DNA of 64,000 nucleotides, from the NCBI RefSeq assembly GCF_000382385.1, contig NZ_KB908319.1, forward strand, positions 372,001-436,000, in the 5' to 3' direction. This DNA comes from Segatella maculosa DSM 19339 = JCM 15638 (GTDB lineage Bacteria; Bacteroidota; Bacteroidia; Bacteroidales; Bacteroidaceae). Each line of letters starts with the position of its first letter. Position 1 is the first letter of the stretch. Positions 1 to 7,975 of this stretch are shown piece after piece. Below the pieces are notes generated by a model that was not told the DNA's origin, did no database searches, and saw nothing but the letters and a program-made list of their open reading frames with translations. Position numbers and translations under genes: made by a program.

Positions 1-2
1 GT

Positions 3-230
3 GGAAAAAACGTCATGCGCAGCGATTACCGCATTGTACAAACACCGCAAGTCTTTGATATTTCGCTCCTGAAACAGGCTTTTTCGCAACCCTATCAAGC
101 CCATTTCACCGACGATGCTTCCGTGGTCGAGGCCCTTGGTTGCCAGATATCAATGGTCGAAGGCAACCGCGAAAACATCAAACTCACCACGCCTTTTGAC
201 CTCAAAATCGCCGAAACGCTCCTCGAATGA
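3..230 (+). CDS. ispD: IspD, C-terminal part (cut by window start)
   Basis: This is the last 75 or so residues of 2-C-methyl-D-erythritol 4-phosphate cytidylyltransferase, which joins CTP and MEP in the non-mevalonate isoprenoid pathway in the cytoplasm. The frame is already open at base 3. Recognisable family features are the TPQ-F motif, the TDDAS-VE segment, the VEG-x-x-x-NIK segment and the final TTP-x-DL-x-x-AE. The stop codon overlaps the recG start by four bases (ATGA), so the two genes are probably translationally coupled. The N-terminal nucleotide-binding half lies outside the window. Confidence 0.9.
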   Translation, partial: GKNVMRSDYRIVQTPQVFDISLLKQAFSQPYQAHFTDDASVVEALGCQISMVEGNRENIKLTTPFDLKIAETLLE

Positions 231-2329
231 CCGCTATTCTCGATCAGGATATCATGTATCTTCCGGGCGTAGGGCCCAAGCGTAAGGAGATATTAAGCAA
301 GGAACTCCATGTCAATACATGGCGCGATCTGCTCGAATGCTACCCTTATAAATATGTAGACCGCAGCAAATTGTATGCTATCGACGAGCTGAATGGCACG
401 ATGCCTTTCGTACAAATCAAAGGAAAGATACTCAGTTTCGAAGAGTTTTCGGCTGGAACAAGGAAGAAAAGAGTCGTTGCTCACTTCACAGATGGGCGGG
501 GAGTGGTCGACTTAGTGTGGTTCCGTGGGGCGCAATATGTCTACAAAACCTACACCATAAACACCGAATACATCGTCTTCGGCAAGCCCGTTGTCTTCGG
601 AGGACGCTATCAATTCGCCCATCCGGAGATAGAAAAGGCAACCGATCTGCAGCTCAATGAGATGGGCATGCAGCCTTATTACTCCACAACGGAGCGGATG
701 AAGAACAACGGAATGACGAGCCGTGCGATTGAAAAGCTCACGAAGACGCTCATCAACCGACTGCCCGAAGGTTCGTTTTCCGAGACACTTCCGCCCTTTA
801 TCACGCGCCCTTTGCACCTTATCTCGCGCGAAGCAGCCTTCCGAGGCATTCATTATCCCAAGTCACTCGACGAACTTCAGCGAGCACAAGTACGTCTGAA
901 GTTCGAGGAACTCTTCTATGTTCAGCTCAATATCCTGCGTTATGCCAGCGATCATCGGCGCAAATACCGCGGCTATGTCTTCCAACATGTGGGCCGATAT
1001 TTCAATGATTTCTACCATAACAACCTCACTTTTGAACTCACCGGCGCCCAAAAACGCGTCATGCATGAGCTGCGTGCCGACATGGCGAGCGGCAAACAGA
1101 TGAACCGTTTGCTGCAAGGCGACGTGGGATCCGGCAAAACCTTAGTGGCATTGATGACCATGTTAATTGCCATTGACAATGGTTTTCAGGCCTGTATCAT
1201 GGCACCTACCGAGATATTGGCCGAGCAACACTTCGCCACAATCAAGGAGTTTCTGAAGGGAATGGACGTCCGTGTGGAGCTACTCACGGGCATCGTGAAA
1301 GGCAAAAGACGCAAGGAAGTGCTCAAATCGCTGGCCAATGGCGACGTGAAAATACTCGTCGGAACGCACGCCGTCATTGAGGATACCGTGCAATTTGCCC
1401 GACTTGGTCTTGCAGTTGTAGATGAACAACATCGCTTCGGCGTTGCCCAACGCGCCCGACTTTGGGCAAAAAGCGACAATCCTCCACACATATTAGTGAT
1501 GACAGCGACCCCTATTCCTCGCACACTTGCCATGACTATCTATGGCGATCTCGATGTAAGTGTCATCGATGAGCTGCCACCCGGTCGCAAACCCATACAG
1601 ACTTTGCATAAGTATGACACCCAGACAACGAGCCTTTATAATGGTATTCGGCAGCAAATCCGGCAGGGACGGCAGGTCTACATCGTGTTTCCACTCATCA
1701 AAGAAAATGAAAAAAAAGATTTAAAAGACCTTGAAAAAGGATACGAATCCCTGTTGGAAATCTTCCCGGAGTTCCGCATCAGCAAGGTACATGGCAAGAT
1801 GAAGCCGGCCGAAAAGGAAGAAGAAATGCGCCGTTTCGTCAGCGGTGAGACGCAAATCCTTGTGGCTACGACCGTTATTGAGGTGGGGGTGAACGTGCCG
1901 AACGCCTCGGTCATGGTGATACTCGACGCACAACGCTTCGGACTTTCACAGCTTCACCAGCTCCGGGGCCGCGTGGGAAGGGGCGCAAAACAGTCCTATT
2001 GCATCCTTGTCACAGGCTACAAGCTCAGCGAAGAAACCCGAAAACGCATCGATATCATGTGTGATACCAACGATGGGTTCCGCATTGCAGAGGCCGATCT
2101 CAAGCTCCGTGGCCCGGGAGACCTTGAAGGAACCCAGCAAAGTGGCATCGCCTTCGACCTCAAGATTGCCGATATTGCACGCGACGGTCAACTGGTTCAG
2201 CTTGCAAGAGACGAGGCCCAAAAGATTGTCGATAACGACCCTACATGCCAAAAGGCTGAATATCAACTGCTTTGGAACCGCTTGAAAGAGTTAAGAAAGA
2301 CTAACATCAACTGGGCATCTATCTCTTGA
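227..2329 (+). CDS. recG: ATP-dependent DNA helicase RecG
   Basis: RecG is the branch-migrating helicase that reverses stalled replication forks and processes Holliday junctions. At 700 residues it matches the usual length (about 690). The N-terminal part is the wedge/OB region. The helicase core follows with Walker A GDVGSGKT near residue 298, the DEQH box followed by RFG near residue 399, TATPIPRT near 426 and [12 protein letters not shown] near 576. The ATG overlaps the ispD stop (ATGA), which fixes the start. No clear terminator follows, and the next gene has its own promoter-like box about 105 bp downstream. Confidence 0.98.
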   Translation: MTAILDQDIMYLPGVGPKRKEILSKELHVNTWRDLLECYPYKYVDRSKLYAIDELNGTMPFVQIKGKILSFEEFSAGTRKKRVVAHFTDGRGVVDLVWFRGAQYVYKTYTINTEYIVFGKPVVFGGRYQFAHPEIEKATDLQLNEMGMQPYYSTTERMKNNGMTSRAIEKLTKTLINRLPEGSFSETLPPFITRPLHLISREAAFRGIHYPKSLDELQRAQVRLKFEELFYVQLNILRYASDHRRKYRGYVFQHVGRYFNDFYHNNLTFELTGAQKRVMHELRADMASGKQMNRLLQGDVGSGKTLVALMTMLIAIDNGFQACIMAPTEILAEQHFATIKEFLKGMDVRVELLTGIVKGKRRKEVLKSLANGDVKILVGTHAVIEDTVQFARLGLAVVDEQHRFGVAQRARLWAKSDNPPHILVMTATPIPRTLAMTIYGDLDVSVIDELPPGRKPIQTLHKYDTQTTSLYNGIRQQIRQGRQVYIVFPLIKENEKKDLKDLEKGYESLLEIFPEFRISKVHGKMKPAEKEEEMRRFVSGETQILVATTVIEVGVNVPNASVMVILDAQRFGLSQLHQLRGRVGRGAKQSYCILVTGYKLSEETRKRIDIMCDTNDGFRIAEADLKLRGPGDLEGTQQSGIAFDLKIADIARDGQLVQLARDEAQKIVDNDPTCQKAEYQLLWNRLKELRKTNINWASIS

Positions 2330-2433
2330 CAATCCTCATAAATAAGGAGATTACGACGCATGAAGACCTATTTTGAGACTGTTAAAAATGTCATAAAACA
2401 CGTAAAATAGACCACTTCTTATCGTTTTTTTTG

Positions 2434-2441
2434 TAACTTTG
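2434..2441 (+). promoter_or_regulatory. Bacteroidetes -7 box (TAACTTTG)
   Basis: TAACTTTG fits the TAnnTTTG consensus and lies about 100 bp upstream of the M23 peptidase start. No convincing TTTG -33 element stands 19-21 bp further upstream, so the call rests on the -7 box alone. A leader of roughly 95 nt is implied. Confidence 0.5.
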
Positions 2442-2543
2442 TCCCACTTTTGATTGGAAAAACGAGGCTTGTTTGCCCGTTTATTGCTTGTGATATGTGG
2501 ATTATCGCCCCTTAATCTGTCTATTACTTGACTTAAAAACCAT

Positions 2544-3503
2544 ATGATGAATTTAGGAAAAAGTATTGGAAAGTTCTTTATAACAGCTCTTTTTGCAGTG
2601 TCAATCCTGCCTATTTCCGTTCAGGCACAAGACCTTTTGGCCCGTCAGGCACCTATCGATCGCAAGATGAAAGCTGTAGATACGCTCGTTTTGAAAAGCA
2701 TTGTGGAACGCGAACAAGAGCAATCTCCCGCTGCAAGTCTCTACCATGACTGGGATAACCGCTATGCACACCGTCGTATTGAGATGCCCGATACGTTCAA
2801 AATTGACCTCCGTCACTTCTGTATGCCTACCAATAGCCGTGTCGTTACCAGCAATTTTGGCAGCCGATGGGGCCGACAACACAAAGGACTCGACATCAAA
2901 GTGTACATCGGGGACACCATTCGTGCAGCCTTTAGTGGCAAGGTTCGCATCGTAAGATACGAGCCCGGAGGTTACGGAAAGTATATTGTTATCCGCCATC
3001 CCAATGGACTTGAGACGATATATGGACATCTTTCGGAACAGTTAGTCACTGAAAATGAGGTGGTACGGGCTGGAGAAATCATTGGCTTGGGCGGCAATAC
3101 GGGTCGCAGTACCGGCTCACATCTCCACTTCGAAACACGGCTTTGCGGTGTCGCACTCAACCCCGCTCTGATGTTCGACTTTAGAAATCAGGACGTAACG
3201 GGCGACTTCTTCGTCTACAATTCAAGCACATATGACGAGCAATCTGCTGAAGCTACGCGCCTAAGAGGAAAGGTTGGGAACGGTGGTTACACCCGCGATC
3301 TCGTGCAAGACGGCGAACTTGGCAGCTATGCCAACAAGCATTCGGCCGACAAAGGCGAATTGCTTTACCACAAAGTCAAGGCAGGCGAGACTCTTTCTTC
3401 CATCGCTCGGCAACGCGGTGTGACAGTAGAAAAGATTTGTTCGCTTAATCATTTGAACACAAACTCGCATGTTCGGCCGGGCATGATCTTAAGATATTCA
3501 TAG
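2544..3503 (+). CDS. Secreted M23 metallopeptidase with LysM domain
   Basis: The product is a 319-residue exported peptidoglycan hydrolase. A signal peptide ends around VQA-Q. The M23 (lysostaphin/LytM-like) domain shows HKGLD near residue 113, supplying the first His and Asp zinc ligands, and GSHLHFE near residue 192, supplying the catalytic HxH. A single LysM domain (about residues 275-319, with the AGETLSSIA and NHLN...VRPGM features) binds glycan at the C-terminus. Family knowledge suggests a DD-endopeptidase or a NlpD/EnvC-like amidase activator; since all zinc ligands are present it is more likely active. ATG-ATG doublets allow a start at 2544 or 2547. Confidence 0.9.
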   Translation: MMNLGKSIGKFFITALFAVSILPISVQAQDLLARQAPIDRKMKAVDTLVLKSIVEREQEQSPAASLYHDWDNRYAHRRIEMPDTFKIDLRHFCMPTNSRVVTSNFGSRWGRQHKGLDIKVYIGDTIRAAFSGKVRIVRYEPGGYGKYIVIRHPNGLETIYGHLSEQLVTENEVVRAGEIIGLGGNTGRSTGSHLHFETRLCGVALNPALMFDFRNQDVTGDFFVYNSSTYDEQSAEATRLRGKVGNGGYTRDLVQDGELGSYANKHSADKGELLYHKVKAGETLSSIARQRGVTVEKICSLNHLNTNSHVRPGMILRYS

Positions 3504-3540
3504 CAAAACGAGTGGCCACGTGCCACAAAAAGATAGCAAC

Positions 3541-3576
3541 AAAAAAGCAGAGACGCCCATGCGCCCCTGCTTTTTT
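3541..3576 (+). terminator. Intrinsic terminator after M23 gene
   Basis: A stem of GCAGAGACG against CGCCCCTGC (two A-C mismatches) is followed by six T and preceded by six A. It lies about 40 bp past the stop codon, and the flanking A and T runs would allow it to work in both directions. Confidence 0.6.
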
Positions 3577-3678
3577 CATGCACTCCCGCCTCCGTTCAAC
3601 GCGATTGAAATGCCCCACCCGATAAAACCGGCTCGCAATTTCAACCATTTTACACATCAATACGCCCACGATAGGCAT

Positions 3679-3707
3679 GTAGGGACACACGGCTCGTGCG
3701 TCCGCTC
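3679..3707 (+). repeat. Solitary GTAGGGACGC palindrome (family A)
   Basis: This is a slightly diverged copy (GGACACACGG at the core) of the palindrome GTAGGGACGCACGG/CGTGCGTCCGCTC found at about ten places in the window. It stands in the orientation with GTAGGG on the left. Confidence 0.75.
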
Positions 3708-3765
3708 CAGCGCTGCCGACGAATAAATAAGTTGACATGTAGACGAGTTGCATGCTTTGAAGCAT

Positions 3766-3856
3766 GTAGGGACGCACGGTTCGTGCGTCCGCTCAGTGGG
3801 AATTGAAAGCAAATAGCATGGTTGATGGAGCGGACGCACGGACCGTGCGTCCCTAC
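3766..3856. repeat. 91-bp inverted-repeat element (MITE-like)
   Basis: GTAGGGACGCACGG at the left end is mirrored by CCGTGCGTCCCTAC at the right, with GCAT/ATGC just outside. Each arm is itself a palindrome (GGACGCAC/GTGCGTCC), and a 33-bp spacer lies between. The same layout recurs at 14878-14968 (91 bp) and 41629-41718 (90 bp). Confidence 0.75.
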
Positions 3857-3928
3857 ATGCAATCAAAGTGATTCGTTATATTATTCATATTGACAATCAA
3901 TCACTTACGCCTTGCGTTGCAATCTCAG

Positions 3929-3994
3929 CCATTTTACCGTGCAATATGGCCCATTTTGCACGGTAATCTCACCCATATTGCGTGCCAATATGGC
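3929..3994. repeat. 22-bp dyad array, 3 units (family B)
   Basis: Three consecutive units start at 3929, 3951 and 3973, each exactly 22 bp. They follow the pattern CCAT-TTnC-GTGCAATATGGC, and each has imperfect dyad symmetry. CAATCTCAG precedes the array and TGAGATTG follows it, so the whole array is also enclosed by an inverted repeat. Confidence 0.8.
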
Positions 3995-4070
3995 TGAGAT
4001 TGAAAAGTAGGAATACGCAGTTCGTGCATCTACTTCACTGGAGATAGATCTACTATCAACTGAAACGTGG

Positions 4071-4096
4071 GCGGACGCACGGCTCGTGCGTCCCTA
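4071..4096 (-). repeat. Solitary GTAGGGACGC palindrome (family A)
   Basis: The core GGACGCACGGCTCGTGCGTCC is followed by CTAC, i.e. the reverse orientation. It lies about 25 bp beyond the end of composite copy 1 and may have been the outer end of a larger ancestral unit. Confidence 0.75.
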
Positions 4097-4269
4097 CATA
4101 CTGCAAAACATGCAACTTATTCACTCGTTTACTCGTCTACTTTCAGCTGAAACACGAGCGGACGCACAGGCTGTTCCCTCCTATTTCCGTTCAAACAGCT
4201 GTTTGACATCAATCATTTTGCCATGCGATAGGGGCCGAAAGCATTTCCAAAATTGCCCGCCGAGGACTT

Positions 4270-5307
4270 TTATTGCTCCTTGTATATCACTTGAACAAGC
4301 GTCTGTCCCACGGCTCGGAGCGTATTTCGGTCGATGTTTTCCATGTTATCGGCCAACGTATGCCACGTTGGTCCGAAGCCGCTTTGCTTACAATCGGGAT
4401 AAAAAGGAATGATATCAATCGTAGGAATCTTGGCATAGCGGTTAACGGGAACGTGATCGTCGGTTACCATGCCTCCCATTCGTTTGGGAAAATACGAACC
4501 GAAGCCCACTTCCCGGGCCGAACGCCAGACCTTCTTCACGATTTCGGGAGCATATTGCAGCGATATTCCCTCTTGAAAGAACTGCGCTCCGACGCCACCC
4601 ACCATGTCTAACAAGATACCATAGCGGGCTTCGTAGCCCTGTGGCAGGTTCTTGCTCCAGTATTGTGCGCCAAGTGCCCACGAATCTGCATCATCCGGCA
4701 CGTCGGCCCATTGAGGTGTGCCCCAATCTTCGGCGTCGAAGCACACGAAATCGACTCCCAATTGCGGGCGAAGTGCCTTTTCTGCCTTCCCGTTATTGAT
4801 GATTCGGGCCAGTTCAAGCATCACGGCTATGCCGCTTGCCGCATCATTTGCGGCAATAATAGGCTTCTTCCAATTGCTTTGATCGGGGTCGTTGTCGGCC
4901 CAAGGACGGCTGTCCCAATGCGCACAAAGCAGGATTCGCGTCGTAGCTTCAGGGTTGATGCTTGCCATGATGTTGCAACTTCGGAGCGTAGTGCCGTCAT
5001 ATCCCGTCAGATTTACACGCTGTGTGGTGACCTTACAGCCGTATTCTCGGAACTTATTCACAATCCATTCGCCGCAAAGGTCATGGCCCCGGCTGTTCAT
5101 GTTGCGTGGTCCGAAGTCGCATTGTGCCTTGGTGAAGGCGTAAGCACTGTCGGCATTGAACGCCGGGCCCACGGGGTCGGCCTTCTCAACCTCGTCGATT
5201 TCTTCAACAAGCTCCACTTTCTTGTGGGCGTCTTTGTAGTAGTGGAGCCCGACAACTGCCAACATTGCGACAGCAACTCCAACCGTTATCTTCATTGTTT
5301 TCTTCAT
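4270..5307 (-). CDS. M28-family glutaminyl-peptide cyclotransferase-like protein
   Basis: A 345-residue membrane-anchored or periplasmic zinc enzyme. One hydrophobic segment (about residues 6-22) directs export. Zinc-site motifs are visible: AHWDS (H130, D132), NDAASG (D155), DAEDWG (E193, D194), TDDHVP (H285) and TWHTLAD (H316). This pattern, with WHT and a single-zinc site, is that of the animal-type (type II) glutaminyl cyclases reported from oral Bacteroidetes rather than of M28 aminopeptidases. Such enzymes convert N-terminal Gln of exported proteins to pyroglutamate. The gene starts 6 bp after the DUF4294 stop and is probably in one operon with it. A plain M28 aminopeptidase is the alternative. 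Confidence 0.8.
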   Translation of the reverse strand: MKKTMKITVGVAVAMLAVVGLHYYKDAHKKVELVEEIDEVEKADPVGPAFNADSAYAFTKAQCDFGPRNMNSRGHDLCGEWIVNKFREYGCKVTTQRVNLTGYDGTTLRSCNIMASINPEATTRILLCAHWDSRPWADNDPDQSNWKKPIIAANDAASGIAVMLELARIINNGKAEKALRPQLGVDFVCFDAEDWGTPQWADVPDDADSWALGAQYWSKNLPQGYEARYGILLDMVGGVGAQFFQEGISLQYAPEIVKKVWRSAREVGFGSYFPKRMGGMVTDDHVPVNRYAKIPTIDIIPFYPDCKQSGFGPTWHTLADNMENIDRNTLRAVGQTLVQVIYKEQ

Positions 5308-5313
5308 TTCTTT

Positions 5314-5970
5314 TTATAATTGTCCGGCTTCAACCATCAATACCACGCGTTCCGTGAGTCGGTCTACGCCGTTAGGGTCATATTTTTTGGTCAAAGAAGC
5401 CCCGAAAGTCCATGCAAAAGCCTGCCAAAAGCCCGCGCGGACGGGTCCCAAAACGGCCTGCAATGTGCCGTAAGCCGAGCTTCCACACTCGCGATAAACC
5501 AGTTTGATGAGTAGCTTTCCCTGCTGATAAGTGAGCTTTTTCATGCGGGGTGTGTACTCTTGTTTGATGCTTTGCTCGACATATTTCAGGTGTTTATCCT
5601 TGGCTTTCTTGTTGGGTAGCGTCTGAATATAGTCGTAGGTTTCGATGATAATGCGGTTCACTTCCTTGGCAATCGGCAGCACTTTCTTCACATTATACAC
5701 CAAACGGTTGTAGGCCATGCGCTGTTCGGCGTTCTGAAATACAGGCTGTGGATAGACATAAACGTTGTTGAGCTCGACATATTGAATGGAATCGCGCCCC
5801 TGAAGCACCTTCCCGACCTTCACCATCGGCACGAACGTGGGGTCGTCCATGTCGATATTGCGGTCTTCGGGAGCCGTGTTTTCGGGTCGGTTCCGGCTGT
5901 TCTCGGTCTGTGCCTCCAGCGTTGTCGCCGCGAAAGCCATGAGCATGATGATGAAAAGCCTGCATGTCAT
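5314..5970 (-). CDS. DUF4294 exported protein
   Basis: This 218-residue protein of unknown function belongs to a family seen in Bacteroidetes. A signal peptide ends at LEA-Q. The conserved core includes NVYVYP, YNRLVYNVKKVLPIAK and ECGSSAYG, followed by a C-terminal GPVRAGFWQAFAW region that predicts a helical fold. ATG at 5970 is preferred; an upstream TTG at 5979 overlaps the promoter box. The next gene, an M28 glutaminyl cyclase-like enzyme, begins 6 bp after the stop. A role in envelope maintenance is only an inference from that neighbourhood. Confidence 0.8.
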   Translation of the reverse strand: MTCRLFIIMLMAFAATTLEAQTENSRNRPENTAPEDRNIDMDDPTFVPMVKVGKVLQGRDSIQYVELNNVYVYPQPVFQNAEQRMAYNRLVYNVKKVLPIAKEVNRIIIETYDYIQTLPNKKAKDKHLKYVEQSIKQEYTPRMKKLTYQQGKLLIKLVYRECGSSAYGTLQAVLGPVRAGFWQAFAWTFGASLTKKYDPNGVDRLTERVVLMVEAGQL

Positions 5971-5976
5971 ATGCCG

Positions 5977-5984
5977 CAAAAGTA
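5977..5984 (-). promoter_or_regulatory. -7 box abutting the DUF4294 start
   Basis: On the minus strand TACTTTTG fits TAnnTTTG and ends only 6 bp before the ATG at 5970. If it is used, the mRNA would be leaderless or nearly so. Confidence 0.45.
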
Positions 5985-6169
5985 CGTATATTTTCGCATA
6001 TCAGGAAATAAAAGCAAGGAAATGTATGGAATATGTGCTATCGAAATAAAGGAAAAGTGGTAACATTCGTGGCCTTATTTCTTGTAATTAAGTTGATTTT
6101 ACGTGCTGGCATACTTGTTGTTGTCCTATAAATAAAAGGAAGAAAAGATTTAAAAACCAATAAATAGGA

Positions 6170-7759
6170 ATGATTATGAATAGAACGGAAGAAATAAAAA
6201 AGCTTGATAGTACGCTAAAATGGGACGTTGTAGTCGTCGGAGGTGGTGCTACGGGTCTCGGAGTGGCTGTAGATGCGGCGACAAGAGGCTTTCGTGTGCT
6301 GCTATTAGAACGTGACGACTTTGCTAAAGGCACTTCAAGTAGGAGCACAAAATTGGTACATGGCGGCGTGAGATACCTGCAACAAGGCGACGTAATGCTT
6401 GTTCTTGAGGCGCTACGTGAGCGTGGTCGCATGAAACGCAACGCTCCACACCTGGTCAAAGATCAGGCTTTTGTCATCTCAAACTATTCCTATTGGGAGA
6501 ATATTCTTTATTTCTGTGGTCTCACACTCTATGATTTTCTATCGTTCGGCTTTGGATATGGGCGGTCAAGATTTATTGGAAAGAAAACCGTTGAGCACTA
6601 TCTTCCAACCGTTTCTACCAAGGGATTGAAGGGTGGAATCGTCTATCATGACGGGCAATTTGACGATGCGCGCATGGCAATCAACCTTGCACAAACGGCC
6701 ATAGAGAATGGTGCTACAGTGTTGAACTATGCAGAAGTGACGGCCATCACGCATGATTCAGACGGCAAAATCAACGGGGTTGACTTCGTAGATAAGGAGA
6801 CAGGGCGCACTTATCATGCTGCTTCACGGGTTGTTATCAATGCTGCAGGCATCTTTGTCGATAGTATTTTCCGAATGGATGAGCCCGAAAAGCGAGACAT
6901 GGTAAGGCCGAGTCAAGGCGTACATCTGGTACTTGACCGCCGTTTCTTGCAGAGTGACTATGCCATAATGGTACCGAAGACGAGCGATGGTCGCGTATTA
7001 TTCGCCGTTCCATGGCATGAAAAGGTGGTCATTGGCACCACAGATACCCCTCGTGATAGGCCGGAAAGCGAGCCCAAATACCTTGAAAAAGAAGTCGATT
7101 TCATTCTCCAGACGGCATCACGCTATATGAATCCGGCGCCAACCCGCGCCGATGTGGAGGCTGTTTTCACCGGACAACGCCCCTTGGCAGCGCCACAAGG
7201 CGAAGGAAAAAGCACGAAAGAGCTGTCGAGAAGCCATAAAATCATCGTGTCAGACCATGGACTTCTAACCATTACGGGAGGCAAATGGACCAGTTATCGC
7301 AAGATGGCTGAGGATACAATCGACAAGGCTATCCATCTTGGAATGCTTGAATCGAGGAAGTGTGTGACGCGTTCTTTCCGCATACATGGCTGGCGGGAGC
7401 ATCCCAATTTACATGATCATCGCTATGTATATGGCAGCGATGAGGAGGCAATCAAGCTATTGGAAGCCCAGAATCCCGACCTGCAAGCGCGCTTATCCGA
7501 TAAATATGACTACCGAATCAGCGAAGTTGTGTGGGCTGTCCGGAATGAAATGGCGCGGACAGTTGAGGATGTTTTGGCCCGAAGAGTACGCTTGTTGTTC
7601 CTTGATGCCAAGGAGGCTATCGCCGTAGCACCTACAGTTGCCAGCATACTTGCACACGAATTGAATAAAGACGAGGCTTGGAAAGAGGAGCAAATCAAGG
7701 CGTTTAATCAGGTTGCCACAAAGTATGTAATTGACATACCGCGTGAGACAAAGCCTTAA
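6170..7759 (+). CDS. glpD: Glycerol-3-phosphate dehydrogenase (FAD, GlpD/GlpA type)
   Basis: The 529-residue flavoprotein oxidises sn-glycerol 3-phosphate to dihydroxyacetone phosphate at the inner membrane and passes electrons to quinone. The N-terminal dinucleotide fold reads VVVVGGGATGLG. TSSRSTKLVHGGVRYLQQGD is the classical DAO/GlpD signature; FTGQRPL and GGKWTSYRKMAEDT mark the C-terminal flavin-contact region. Length and motifs fit full-length GlpD. ATGs at 6170 and 6176 are both possible. No glpK or glpF lies beside it, so it stands as a single-gene unit. Confidence 0.95.
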   Translation: MIMNRTEEIKKLDSTLKWDVVVVGGGATGLGVAVDAATRGFRVLLLERDDFAKGTSSRSTKLVHGGVRYLQQGDVMLVLEALRERGRMKRNAPHLVKDQAFVISNYSYWENILYFCGLTLYDFLSFGFGYGRSRFIGKKTVEHYLPTVSTKGLKGGIVYHDGQFDDARMAINLAQTAIENGATVLNYAEVTAITHDSDGKINGVDFVDKETGRTYHAASRVVINAAGIFVDSIFRMDEPEKRDMVRPSQGVHLVLDRRFLQSDYAIMVPKTSDGRVLFAVPWHEKVVIGTTDTPRDRPESEPKYLEKEVDFILQTASRYMNPAPTRADVEAVFTGQRPLAAPQGEGKSTKELSRSHKIIVSDHGLLTITGGKWTSYRKMAEDTIDKAIHLGMLESRKCVTRSFRIHGWREHPNLHDHRYVYGSDEEAIKLLEAQNPDLQARLSDKYDYRISEVVWAVRNEMARTVEDVLARRVRLLFLDAKEAIAVAPTVASILAHELNKDEAWKEEQIKAFNQVATKYVIDIPRETKP

Positions 7760-7784
7760 TCTCGCCTTCTATACGCCTCGGGAC

Positions 7785-7910
7785 CTACCGATGCGCTGCT
7801 TGCATATCCCTTGTAATGCAGAAATCACGGCGTTCCGGGCATACTTCCACACGGTAAACGGCCCCCGGAAGCACCTCTATAGTGAGGTCTTTCGAGTAGA
7901 CTGAGGTCAT
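7785..7910 (-). pseudogene. Possible gene remnant or 41-residue ORF
   Basis: On the minus strand a short frame encodes 41 residues with a plausible beta-sandwich look (YSKDLTIEVLPGAVYRVEV...CPERRDFCI) and ends at TAG. The same frame stays open upstream of the ATG back to a stop near 7970, so it may be the C-terminal remnant of a decayed gene. It follows the AraC gene on the same strand. I do not recognise the family. Confidence 0.3.
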
Positions 7911-7975
7911 TGGGGCGTATCTACGGAACCTCTTATTGTTGTTTTTTGTCAATAATCCCCATGTCTATTGATTAT

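Larger units (their letters stand above)
3762..4047. mobile_element. ~285-bp composite intergenic repeat, copy 1
   Basis: The segment is nearly the same as 14874-15159, base by base with scattered substitutions and no large gaps. It comprises a ~91-bp inverted-repeat element (3766-3856), a ~72-bp linker, three 22-bp dyad units (3929-3994) bounded by CAATCTCAG and CTGAGATTG, and a tail reading GAATACGCAGTTCGTGCATC. It encodes no protein, so it resembles a MITE or REP-like non-autonomous element. The ends are set by where similarity to copy 2 fades. Confidence 0.75.
3504..4269. other. Repeat-filled intergenic region
   Basis: This 766-bp gap separates the M23 gene from the minus-strand M28 gene. 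It holds a terminator, one full copy of a ~285-bp composite repeat, two solitary GTAGGGACGC palindromes and a degenerate palindrome at about 4153-4180. Short frames crossing it are made of repeat sequence, and I see no gene. Confidence 0.7.

Noticed and set aside
3650..3866. Overlapping ~70-residue minus-strand frames
   Set aside because: They consist only of translated GTAGGGACGC repeats, which gives repeated THGPCVR/THEPCVPT motifs in several frames.
4086..4412. 108-residue plus-strand frame
   Set aside because: It starts in a family-A palindrome and continues antisense to the M28 gene.
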